Positions 48,201 to 55,040 of a stretch of DNA of 64,000 nucleotides are shown in pieces (position 1 is the first letter of the stretch; every line of letters begins with the position of its first letter). The notes under the pieces are model-generated. The model was not told the origin of the DNA. It saw only the letters and a list, made by a program, of their open reading frames with translations, and ran no database searches. The position numbers and the translations under genes were made by a program. The stretch is from Pararge aegeria (Eukaryota > Arthropoda > Insecta > Lepidoptera > Nymphalidae): the NCBI RefSeq assembly GCF_905163445.1, contig NC_053189.1, positions 17,998,001-18,062,000 of the forward strand, read 5' to 3'.

Positions 48201-48680
48201 AGTGACTCTAAGCCTTCTTATGAGGCCCATAGTCAAAATGACCCTGGTCAAAATACCCTTAAATATAGTTCAACGCGTACATACCACGATAATATTTAGG
48301 ATTTGTCGATATTCCTACCCAGTTGCATGGATCGTGATCACGACGGGACTGGGTCGAAATATCGACAAATCCAAAATATTATCGTGGTGTGTACCAGTTG
48401 AACTTTATTTAAGAAATGTTGATTAATCACGAAAATCTTACTTTAAAATCTTTAAAATACCCTTACTACCCATAAGACAAGCTACGCTAACTTTGGGGCT
48501 CGATGGCGATGTGTGTATTGTCGTAACATGTTTCTTTACCACCAGGTGCATAGATACCTGCACTCTCAAAGCGACGCGCCTCACTCACTTCACATGCACT
48601 TCGACGTGCTCGCCAACTTCAAGAGAGTGCAAGACTCCACGCCGCACTCGATGCCGGACTCGTCGGACGAGGAGCCCTAA
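33240..48680 (+). CDS. C2orf69 homologue (mitochondrial serine-hydrolase-like protein), 357 aa, nine exons
   Basis: Exons: 33240-33380, 35583-35710, 38430-38534, 39902-40010, 41882-41961, 43403-43558, 44766-44872, 46325-46437, 48546-48680. Borders are GT-AG, the total is 1,074 nt and all split codons join in frame (R90, R125, P188, R240, E276). Matches to human C2orf69, from memory: FFGGDVQ/DYPE, WNLESTARMLAHDFP, FSCYDNFVPSNNAGVPDHT, LVGFSKGCVVLNQL, MYWLDGGHAGGKNTW, HVSPYQVQDEGRPWIGRE. Residues 210-214 (GFSKG) form a GxSxG-like nucleophile elbow with Ser212; D252 and H255 lie in the conserved WLDGGH block. Human C2orf69 is mitochondrial, and its loss causes a fatal respiratory-chain disorder. 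The Arg-rich N-terminus (MLPLRLRRVGG) could act as a targeting peptide. Exon 1 is GC-rich. The acidic tail ends DSSDEEP. Introns are dense with transposons, several within 50 bp of acceptors. The exon 5 acceptor (TTGCAAG) is the least certain border. Confidence 0.93.
33462..33870 (+). mobile_element. LINE C-terminal remnant in intron 1
   Basis: Decayed frames read LIGDLADKKLESLGHCRRVA, then CLSVFYRIYFGKCS and ELFDLVPSPF, the HRR-x-FYRIYxGxCSxELF block common at the end of insect non-LTR RT proteins; a later frame gives ARIWNALPASILP. Frameshifts and stops throughout. Confidence 0.65.
33888..34250 (+). mobile_element. LINE-A 3' end
   Basis: RT C-terminal code (FKVYTTRKLIEKSNYN) followed by the family 3' UTR with TTGTGGGCTCTTCTTAGACC. 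5'-truncated copy in intron 1 of the C2orf69-like gene. Confidence 0.8.
34360..34630. mobile_element. MITE-E copy
   Basis: Shares TTCATAAGGAATCACCCTG, AATAAAGTGACAGGAGTCAC and ATGTTAGGGCTGTATCTGAT with 59470-59755 and, in part, 58490-58610. No protein code. Exact termini not determined. Confidence 0.6.
35826..35960 (+). mobile_element. SINE-A fragment
   Basis: Retains TTGCTTCAACGGTGAAGGAA, TTCTCCATAATGTTTTCAAA and GGTGTGTGGAGTCC; lacks the head and 3' end. Confidence 0.7.
35989..36553. mobile_element. MITE with 13-bp perfect TIR
   Basis: TGAAGTAAAACTT at 35989-36001 and its exact complement AAGTTTTACTTCA at 36541-36553 bound 565 bp without protein code. Related internal sequence (AAACTTCTTTAGAATCGTTG) recurs near 42948 and 55365. 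Confidence 0.55.
36693..36717. repeat. (GATA)n microsatellite
   Basis: About six TAGA units in a row. Confidence 0.9.
37222..37363. mobile_element. hAT-like MITE, 142 bp, with 8-bp TSD
   Basis: Starts CAGTGGCGTGCACT and ends AGTGCACGCCACTG (perfect TIR). It is flanked by CCTTTACA at 37214-37221 and 37364-37371, an exact 8-bp duplication, which together with the CAGTG terminus points to hAT. Confidence 0.85.
37690..38429. other. Intron 2 sequence without recognised repeat or gene
   Basis: Part of C2orf69-like intron 2; no coding or repeat signal I can name apart from short AT runs. Confidence 0.4.
38612..39252 (-). mobile_element. LINE-B 3' end, split by a pogo-like MITE
   Basis: Minus-strand 3' UTR (38612-38943: CTCTACCACCGGTTCGGAAG, TGAGAGATGAGAGCGGAG) continuing after the MITE at 39217 with TTACCTTCGGTATCATGTTA, which matches 43983-44005 of the uninterrupted copy. 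Confidence 0.8.
38944..39214. mobile_element. pogo/Tigger-like MITE, 271 bp, TA target
   Basis: Left end CAGTGGACCCCCGGTAGTCC and right end GGACTACCGGGGGTCCACTA are inverted copies; both sides are flanked by TA. Further diverged copies of the ATCCGAC/ATCCGGC terminal motif occur inside. No transposase. Confidence 0.85.
39257..39535. mobile_element. SINE-C copy
   Basis: Contains GATGATGCAGTCTAAGATGG, TAGCGGGCTAAACGGTTAAG, ACAGAAATTATAAATTCCCC and a tRNA-like end (GGGAAGCGAACCTGGGAC; GCGCTATCCGTTGCGCCC) on the minus strand. Confidence 0.7.
39615..39857 (-). mobile_element. SINE-B copy next to exon 4
   Basis: Minus-strand SINE-B (GACAATACACACATCGCCAT; CCAGTAGTGGGAG; TGCGCCAATCGGCCG). Its head ends about 45 bp before the exon 4 acceptor of the C2orf69-like gene. 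Confidence 0.8.
40318..40459. mobile_element. hAT-like MITE, 142 bp
   Basis: CAGTGGCGTGCACTTC to GTGCACGCCACTG, same length as the copy at 37222. Flanks CTACTACG and TTACTACG match at 7 of 8 positions. Confidence 0.8.
40688..40935 (+). mobile_element. Retroposon 3' tail
   Basis: Shares TTATTTGTGTAGTCTGGTTT, GGTTGCCTGGCAGAGATCGC, TTAGCGATAAGGCCGCC and AATAAAGAGAATAAATAC with 60715-60970 and, in part, 45395-45525. Confidence 0.65.
41108..41655. mobile_element. hAT-like MITE interrupted by insertions
   Basis: CAGTGGCGTGAACTGG at the left and CAACTG at 41655, flanked by GCCTGTCG / GCCTGCCG (7 of 8). Compared with the 142-bp copies it carries about 400 extra bases between 41156 and 41555, including a Helitron. 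Confidence 0.75.
41402..41556 (-). mobile_element. Short non-autonomous Helitron
   Basis: On the minus strand it begins A/TCTTATATATATA and ends GGGGTCCACTAG/T: 5' TC, 3' CTAG and an A-T target, the Helitron signature. No Rep/helicase code. Confidence 0.7.
42134..42325. mobile_element. hAT-like MITE, 192 bp, with perfect 8-bp TSD
   Basis: Left end CAGTGTCGTGCATAG, right end TATGCACGCCACTG, flanked by GTTATAAA at 42126-42133 and 42326-42333. Interior arms repeat ATGATATAAAATGAAGAAAA in inverted order. Confidence 0.85.
42367..42773. mobile_element. Composite element with 38-bp terminal inverted repeats and inner foldback
   Basis: Left end ATTATGAAAATTAAGCTCAA (42367-42405) is the inverted copy of 42736-42773. 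Inside are a CTGAGGATGCTCC...GGAGCGAAAC block on the minus strand (about 42428-42458) and a foldback at 42546-42692 whose arms share CCAAAATATTATCGTGGTAT. The same foldback with flanking sequence recurs at 48262-48452, and the terminus alone recurs at 54658-54699. Possibly Penelope-related; not established. Confidence 0.5.
42877..42896. repeat. (TG)n microsatellite
   Basis: Ten TG units, followed by a partial hAT-like MITE end (TATGCACGCCACTAC) at 42905-42919. Confidence 0.9.
43225..43378. mobile_element. SINE-C fragment
   Basis: ATGCTGATTCAGTCTTAAGA, GGTAGCGGACTAACCTGTTG and a GCCGCGGCCGAAGCCT segment shared with other SINE-C copies. Ends about 25 bp before exon 6 of the C2orf69-like gene. 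Confidence 0.55.
43744..44690 (-). mobile_element. LINE-B copy (RT thumb to 3' UTR), rearranged
   Basis: Minus strand encodes FLGVTLDNKLQWGAHIDSLT, LSSAAYAVRKIRQITDVEIA, SYGILLWGKAADIETIF and, after an insertion at about 44245-44328, SIYKLKSRESLREKFKEIG to the C-terminus, then the 3' UTR. The first 20 codons at the high-coordinate end (TSAYRLRKVQKS) belong to the C-terminal region, so a duplication or second copy is joined out of order there. Confidence 0.8.
44245..44328 (-). mobile_element. Short retroposon tail inserted into LINE-B, (TTC)n
   Basis: About 80 bp (TTTGTATGTGCAATAAAGAC then CTTCTTCTTC) splits the LINE-B frame after LQKR. CTCTTTT occurs on both sides and may be the target duplication. 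Confidence 0.6.
45016..45311 (+). mobile_element. Non-autonomous Helitron
   Basis: A/TCTTAATATATATAAATC at the start, GACGAAGTCGCGGGCAACAG hairpin region and CTAG/T at 45308-45312. An inverted near-copy of similar length is at 59881-60172. Confidence 0.8.
45395..45525 (+). mobile_element. Retroposon 3' tail
   Basis: GGTTGCCTGGAAGAGATCGC, TAGCGATAAGGCCACC and ACAATAAAAGTG, ending (ATTC)n. Confidence 0.6.
45865..46080. mobile_element. SINE-C copy
   Basis: GCAGCGGTGGGCGCTGTGAA and GGAGGTCCCGGTTTCGATT (tRNA-like head with B box GGTTTCGATT), then GGGAATTCATAATCTATGAA. Confidence 0.6.
46112..46275 (-). mobile_element. LINE-A 3' terminus, inverted
   Basis: TTCAAATTCAAAATTTCTTT, GCCTATCACAGGCACTTATG and CCACGAGGGTTCCAAACGCG are the complement of the LINE-A 3' UTR. 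Ends about 50 bp upstream of exon 8 of the C2orf69-like gene. Confidence 0.75.
46600..46740 (+). mobile_element. RTE-type LINE fragment
   Basis: One frame reads DVLKWRPRTGKRSVSRPPTR and then WTDDI with RDRGFKNSL, the C-terminal end of RTE-clade ORFs. Confidence 0.65.
47073..47635. mobile_element. MITE-D copy split by a Helitron
   Basis: Left end GGCTAGCACGGGCGGGAGCT and right end GGCCATGCTAGCC match the copy at 32653-32895; the middle is replaced by the Helitron at 47243. Confidence 0.65.
47243..47622 (-). mobile_element. Helitron-like element
   Basis: Minus strand ends GGGCTGGGTACGCTAG/T (47243-47246) and starts near the ATATATATAAAGG block at about 47622. The interior has CCGAAACGGCTGGACC-type sequence often seen in lepidopteran Helitrons. 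5' TC not clear. Confidence 0.6.
47839..48240 (-). mobile_element. RTE-type LINE, 5'-truncated, with 10-bp TSD
   Basis: Minus strand encodes LIRRLRVTQRAMERAMLGVY, RDRIRNVEIRRRTKVTDIAE and KVLEWQPRTGKRSVG, ending in a (TGA)n-type tail (GATGATGATGATGATG). Flanked by ACCCTGGTCA at 47829-47838 and 48241-48250. The last part of the frame is interrupted. Confidence 0.88.
48262..48452. repeat. Foldback element, second copy
   Basis: GTTCAACGCGTACATACCAC and its inverted partner GTGTGTACCAGTTGAAC enclose GTCGAAATATCGACAAATCC. AAAATACCCTTA stands on both sides (12-bp direct repeat). About 190 bp, matching 42495-42692 in inverted orientation. Confidence 0.65.
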
Positions 48681-48794
48681 CTACTCCGCGGGACAAACGC
48701 TAATCGCATGCGGAATGTCGACCGAAACTTTGCGTTATCGCCATCGCTGATTTACGTAGACGTATCGCCATTTAGCGTTCCGATATCCCGGAAA

Positions 48795-49064
48795 CAGTGG
48801 CGTGCATTGCATATATGCAAATAAGCAGTGCATACCCTACCCTCAGGGTCATACAGAGCCTTCAGATAGGACCGATAAAGTTTTGTAACTAAAATGTGCT
48901 AAACACCTTGTGAAGAAAATCTCCAGTACGAGTTATAAATACTTAAGGATAGGTATTGTAAGAGTTATAAAAAGCTTACCCTATAAGTATTTATAATTGG
49001 TTATCGTAGATTCATTCATTTGATTTCATCTGCATATCCTGTGCATACTCTATGCACGCCACTG
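48795..49064. mobile_element. hAT-like MITE, 270 bp
   Basis: CAGTGGCGTGCATTGC to TATGCACGCCACTG; flanks CCCGGAAA / GCCGGAAT share six of eight bases. Confidence 0.75.
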
Positions 49065-49084
49065 GCCGGAATAAGTATTTTTTT

Positions 49085-49287
49085 AGTCCTTTTCCAGATT
49101 GCCCTTGACTGCAATCTCACCAGGTGGTAAGTGATGATCCAGTCTATAATGATAGCGGGCTAACATGTTAGGGAGTATGGTAGGGTAGGCATATTCGGTC
49201 CTTATCGGTTTCTACGCGACATCGCGTCGGAACACTCAATAACTCAGCGGCACGTCTTTGTCGATAGAAACCGATTAGGGGTATGAA
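49085..49287. mobile_element. SINE-C copy
   Basis: GCCCTTGACTGCAATCTCAC, GATAGCGGGCTAACATGTTA and TCGGTTTCTACGCGACATCG. Confidence 0.6.
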
Positions 49288-49450
49288 TCTTATACTAATA
49301 TATAAAGCTGAAGAGTTTGTTTGTTCGTTTACTTGAACGCGATGATCTCAGAAACTACTAATCCGATTTTAAATATACTTTCAGTGTTGGATATCACATT
49401 TATCGAGGAAGGTTATATGATATATATATAATCACGCTAGCTAGCTAGCA
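49288..49450 (+). mobile_element. Helitron-like 5' end
   Basis: A/TCTTATACTAATATATAAAG start and AAGAGTTTGTTTGTTCG, ending near a CTAGCTAGCTAG run at 49437. Right border uncertain. Confidence 0.4.
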
Positions 49451-51109
49451 AAACTGCTCGCGATACGTCAGTGTGATGTCTACGTCAAATGCACAAAATT
49501 GGTCACCATAACTTTAAATTTTTAAGACTCCTACGTTGATAACGTATTGTTTTTTTTTAAATTCTTTACCAGTGTAGGTCACATACGTCGTGCAATTTAT
49601 TTATTTGCCAAAAAGAAATTGAAGTTGCCAAATAATTAGGAACAGTTATTGAGAATTTATAGATAAAAAAATATCATCATCTTTTGGGGATTTGATAAAA
49701 AAGCCGCAAAACTATACCGCAGCGTTCATGTTAAATATTCTTCGAGAAATAATTTAATCTGTTAAAATAACACCTTAATTATAAGTTATTACAGTCTACC
49801 GGGGCCTACTACCATCACATAAACATTATTATCTTGAAATGACAGTGTATTTGACATACCTTGATATCCCGAAAATAAGGATTACAATTCTGTAACAAAA
49901 CTTCATCAATATTAAAACAACACTGCAACAATATTTGAGCGATGGTAGCAAGGCCTAAGTTGTAATTTAGGCTAGATATTATAGCCTATCAGGACGCACC
50001 AAATATATGCGTAACTCGCTATTGGTTGTTGCGCACTAATATGATGTTACGAGTGAGATAGCATGAATCTCTTGTTGTTGTTGTATTTCAAATCTTAACA
50101 TGAAGCTACAAGGTCTATATTTCATTGGTGTTTACAACCGTTTTAGTGGGCATTGAATTACTGTTTTCCGCACTAACCAATTTTGTCGATGTATTATAAA
50201 TGTGGTAGTAAAATAGGCATTATTAATGTAAATTCATTCCATAGTTTTAGTGTATATTAAAAATACGGCTTGGTGTTTTAATGCAATTTGTTACATTAGA
50301 AATTCATTAATTTTCCAAGACAGACATCGAGGCGAAAGATGCATTTTTTTAACTTACGGTGCTAGTTTTGTTTATTATTCTTTAATCTGACAGGGCTCTC
50401 TTGGTCTCTATCTCCTTTTATCTCAAAACATCAAAAGACACATGTATCTAATAAAAATATGTGAAGATTTTATTTTTTTGTAAATAATTCTTATCCTATA
50501 CTATACCTAGCTCACGACATGTCTCTCTCGAAATTATTTCGGAGTTAGTAGTGTTGTGTTTAATATACTTACATGGTTGTAATAAAAACAAATAATTACA
50601 AATCACATTTCTTCAAAGATTATCGTCATAAATTTTATGTGATATAAGTCAAACTTCCTCCTTTACCGTCTATCTTAATGAATTTCTAATCATCAATTAG
50701 TTTTACGGGCCAAATTACACTTTCAAAATAACATTGTATTACGAATAAGTATTGATTTACATATTTATATATCATTTCTTAAAAAGTATTAAAAAAAGAG
50801 AATTTTTAAATTGTACAAAAAAGTACCTTCTATTTATTAATTAGTTCTTCAACTGAAGTGTATATAGAAAGATGTTGTTTTAAGGATGATTCACGCTAAA
50901 CCCATGCTGGAGGAACTCTCAATACTTTTGTGCTCGCATAAAATATAATATCAGTTAAACCTCACTATGCATTGTGTATCGTGAATCAATCTTATGGTTT
51001 ATTTCGCAAATAAAATATATTTTCAGTCTACTTGGTATCTTTTATTTTAATCAATTAACAGATCAGAATACCGTTGCCCCGCGGCTGTTGCATGAGGCGC
51101 AAGGCTCGG

Positions 51110-51274
51110 AACCGGTTTTAATTTGCCGGAATATTTTTGTTAAGAACCGGTTAATTTTAATTATCTGTGTTTTACCGGTTAACTGATCGAACGAACCGAA
51201 ATGCTATAGGTTACCGTTCTAATTGAGCAGACCATTTCGGAACGTTTAATAAACCGTTTAATTTATAACCGGTT
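51110..51274. promoter_or_regulatory. Cluster of AACCGGTT palindromes
   Basis: Exact AACCGGTT at 51110-51117, 51145-51152 and 51267-51274, TACCGGTT at 51173-51180, and half-like AACCG sites between. AACCGGTT is the Grainyhead/CP2 consensus; an unrecognised repeat is the alternative. Confidence 0.4.
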
Positions 51275-52126
51275 TATGCAAGACGCGTTTGTCTTTTTGA
51301 CACATGCCTAACCTAGTTCGTGGTTATAACGAGTCCTACTTCGCTGCAAAGAACAAAAATGGTATAAATCATACATCTTAGGATATACCTCTGAGTCTGA
51401 GTTTAAAATATGGAGGGTAGAGGTAAGGAGAGTCATCTTATATGGGAGAAAAGTTGAAAAAGTGTCCAGTGTATGCGCTAAATAACAGTTCAAAAATCCT
51501 CCACAATGGCGCTGGTGGATGCACAGGGTATGGTCTGAATGTAGCGATCGTAGATGAATTGAAGTATGCCGAGTTAAAAAATTTAATGTCATTATCGACT
51601 AACGTAGTTAATTATTGAGAATTTCAACAACTTACGTTGTACAAAATATTGTGGTAAATATAAGCTTACTTCCTTGTATCTCCATACTTCCTTGTTTATT
51701 TTTCAAGCCTACTCTAACAATATTTATATTTGGCGCTTCTTTTAAGAGTAACCCTGATGCAAATGTGGCGCCATCCTAATTTAATACATTTTGACGACAC
51801 TTTTTCATATACACAGATGACTCTCCTTATCTCTACCCTCCATAGTTTAAAATTTACCATCCTGCGCTAATAGTGGTTTCTGGGCCATTATTTTTACCAC
51901 ATGTACAATAGCGATAGTTTAGCGTGGGAAACTATATTACGCCTATGGTCAATCAATTAAATCCTACTAATATTATAAATGCGAAAGTTTGTATAGATGG
52001 ATGAATGTTTGTTACCCGCAAAAACTACTAAATTAATTTGACTGATTTTTGGAATGGATATATTTATTTATTTTAATAGATTAGCTTTTTTATATAGCTG
52101 GGCTGCTTTTTATCCCTTTGGCGGCC

Positions 52127-52862
52127 GATTGGCGCAGTTTGTAGCGACCCTACTTTCTGAGCCCAACGCCGAATGAAAGTTATAGTTTCAGACAGTATTT
52201 TATTTACTTATGATGTTACCTAACCTATGATTTAACAATAGGTACATATAAACACCCAGGCACTGAAAAACATTCATGCTCATCACACAAACATTTTCCA
52301 GTAGTGGGAATCGAACCCACGGCTTTGGGCTCAGAAAGCAGGGTCGCTGCAAACTGCGCCGATCGGCCGTCAATATCTCCGATTACAATCATTATTTATT
52401 CCCACGGAAAGGTAACCGTCCTCCGATTTCTACATTTTTCCCACGGGCATCTGCTCACATCCACTCATGGACTCCCAAATTCTTGTAAATCACCCTCATC
52501 CTTAAACACACCCTAGGGTCCGTGTTGTCGTCCCCTTTTTTCTAGATACCAGGATAGTTTTCTTAGCTTTTTCCTTTTTTGTTTCCCCGCTTCTGCTTCT
52601 TACCTCTTCCAAGATGTCCTCCTTTTTTCTCTAAAATAAATGTCTATGACCAACTTCGTGTCGTCTTTCTTGGTGTTGCCAGCAATACCTGAGCTTTCTT
52701 TATTAAAACTATGTATAAATCTGCTTATATATCACTATACTCTAAGTATTTATGTTCATTATTCATAAAAATATTCATCAGTCATCTTAGTACCCATGAC
52801 ACAAGCTACGCTTACTTTGGGGCTAGATGGCGATGTGTGTAATGTCGTAGTTTATTTATTTA
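52127..52862 (+). mobile_element. SINE-B copy split by an inverted SINE-B
   Basis: Head GGCCGATTGGCGCAGTTTGT (52130) and tail with TCATCTTAGTACCCATGACA and GGGGCTAGATGGCGATGTG (52735-52860) on the plus strand. Confidence 0.7.
52245..52372 (-). mobile_element. SINE-B copy nested in a SINE-B
   Basis: Minus-strand copy: AAACACCCAGGCACTGAAAA, GTGGGAATCGAACCCACGGC and CTGCGCCGATCGGCCG. Confidence 0.75.
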
Positions 52863-52932
52863 TCCTGGGAAAATTTACGGTTCCCGCGGGAGACATGAAA
52901 AACCGCGTACGCGCCGCGGGTAACAGCTGGTA

Positions 52933-55040
52933 CATTATTTAAATAGCATATTGAACAGTAGTAGTTCTCTCATTATCTACAGAGTGCCGTTAACTCGATC
53001 GCGTAAAGTTAACTTTGATTTATATGGAAACGATAGAGCGCTATCTAGTTAAATGCTGAGAAACAGTGTTGTGTAATGATATATGTAAAATCTCACGCCT
53101 CTAACCCGGGGTGGAGTAGGAAAAGTATAGTACTACTCAATTAAGTCTTACATCTGAAGATTTTGGATTAGATTTCTTTTTCCAAGCGAAACCGGAGGAT
53201 TTATCTCGCGAGGACATCGGACCCAAAACCCTACCAGGGCGTTCAGGCTGCTTAAAAAACCATCATTTTTATACAACCACGTTAACTATTGCGAAAGGAT
53301 TAAAAAACAACTCAATAGACAGATTTTTTTCTTTATTTATATATAAAACAGTAACCCCAATAGTTCAATACAGACACGAATAAAAAAAAAAGTTTTAAAA
53401 TGTACAGATTCCATTAAACGACATCGACATACAAATACTAGTATGGAAAGACAAACTTTAAATGTGAAAACCTAGCTATTTCATTAAAATCTAAAACTTT
53501 TAACAATCATCTAATAGGTAAATGGAATGAATTAATTTGCATATCCTTTAATTTATAAACTTCTAAAGCCTGACAAGGAAAATAAAAATCCCCGGTCTAT
53601 GGGCGTCAATATTAGCTTGGCAATACATGTGACAGAGTAAGTGTATGGCAAAAAAAATAGTTCCATTTTTTTCCGCAATATGGCGGTTTTTATTTTCCTG
53701 GTCAGACTTTATAAACGTTAAGCTTAAAACGAATATAATCCATTGAAAATTAGGTACACCTAAAATAAGACTGAGAATAATCAAAAATTTACATTCACTG
53801 CTAAATATGTAAAGTTCTATTTTTGGTGCTGAGATCTTTATGTATATGCAAGTAATACAGTGGGAATAATATTTGATCAAACCACATTGTAATAAAAACG
53901 TGCATATTATTACTTATCAAGCTGAACATTTATCGTGCCATGCGGTCGCCGGTCACTCGTGCAAAAATTTATCTTTTGATTATTATTTGATTTACAAAAT
54001 GAACCATAGGTCGTTTGTTTTAAAGATTACTTTTGTCTGCACTTGCAGCGGCAACCACTGTCCGGACTGTATTATCCCTAATCATTATTATAACTAATTA
54101 TTTATTTGTACTATCACGCAAAAACACTCACAGATTGGATCTTCAACTATAAAAGAATTTTCAAAAGCTGTCGACGATTGACAAAGATGTCGGAGAGTAT
54201 ACATAAAAAATATACTGTATAACATGGAATCTTCTCCTTTCATTAAGTCTGTTAAAAAGAGCTCTGACGTACAATTGGCAGGGTGGGCAATTTATAAAAA
54301 CGTATGCAAAAGCGTGCGTTTATATTAGTTAATTAATTTGATTAAGTGAAATAGACATCAAACTTATATTAAACATATATTTCTCACGTAATTTGTATTA
54401 AGCGCCCAACTGCGCTGTGTCAATTCACATTGATGCAATAACAAAACGACACGTCGCGGATTTTTTTTCCCTGGTTATTAATAAAAATAATCTTTATTTC
54501 GGATATTCCATTAATTGTTTATTATTAAACTCGTATGTACTAATCGTAGAGCAGTTTTCGAGTAAGTATACAAAAACTGTAATAACAGAGTAAAATGGAA
54601 CTTATCCGCTTTGTGTTGAATAATTGTTAAGTGAAAAATAATATGAAAAATAGTAAGTTCGCGGAGTATAGCAAATTAAGCATAATTTTCATAATACTAA
54701 TGAAATTATAAAATAATTAATTCCTGCTTAAACCAATGGCAGTAAGCGAACAAAGCGTCGTTACACAAAGTAAATTGATACGTAACTAGTGGTAACAGAG
54801 TTCAGATTAAAATCTTTAGAGATCGATCCCAATGCATCAAAGGTCTCGGGACCGAGCTCTAGACATTGGAATCTGTATCTTATTACCACTAGACATGTGT
54901 GAATTTACAATGGGTAAAGAATAACTGGTCTGCCTTACCCGGTGTTTGTTGGATATAAAATCATCGGAGCTCTTTTTACGTGCCGCCCCCTAACTACGCC
55001 AATGTACGTTTGAACAAACATTTGGCCAAGCGTGCCCAGC
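52933..55040. other. Intergenic and FKBP 3' UTR
   Basis: No coding region supported. TTTATT at 54493-54498 is a minus-strand AATAAA, a candidate polyadenylation signal for the FKBP gene about 540 bp past its stop. A terminus of the composite element (CGGAGTATAGCAAATTAAGC) lies at 54658-54699. Confidence 0.45.

Larger units (their letters stand above)
47707..48464. mobile_element. hAT-like MITE remnant hosting an RTE fragment and a foldback
   Basis: Begins CAGTTGCGTGCACTCC and follows the interior of the 40318 copy (TTTATGCATACCCTGGTCA) up to an RTE insertion, then continues as AAATACCCTTA; the right terminus is lost or replaced. Confidence 0.6.
47668..48530 (+). mobile_element. SINE-B tail split by nested insertions
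   Basis: TAAATATCCATTAGTTATCT at 47672 and, after 760 bp of other elements, CATAAGACAAGCTACGCTAA and CGATGGCGATGTGTGTATTG at 48469-48527. The tail ends within 20 bp of the exon 9 acceptor of the C2orf69-like gene. Confidence 0.7.
48681..51960. other. Intergenic between C2orf69-like and FKBP genes, left part
   Basis: Repeats at 48795-49450; from about 49500 to 51100 AT-rich DNA with no gene or repeat I can name. No clear AATAAA soon after the C2orf69-like stop. Confidence 0.4.
51962..52930 (+). mobile_element. Helitron split by nested SINE-B copies
   Basis: 5' part A/TCCTACTAATATTATAAATG to about 52118 (CTTTTTATCCC); 3' part from about 52863 (CCTGGGAAAATTTACGGTTC) to CTGG/T at 52927-52930, a CTRR end. 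Confidence 0.7.
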
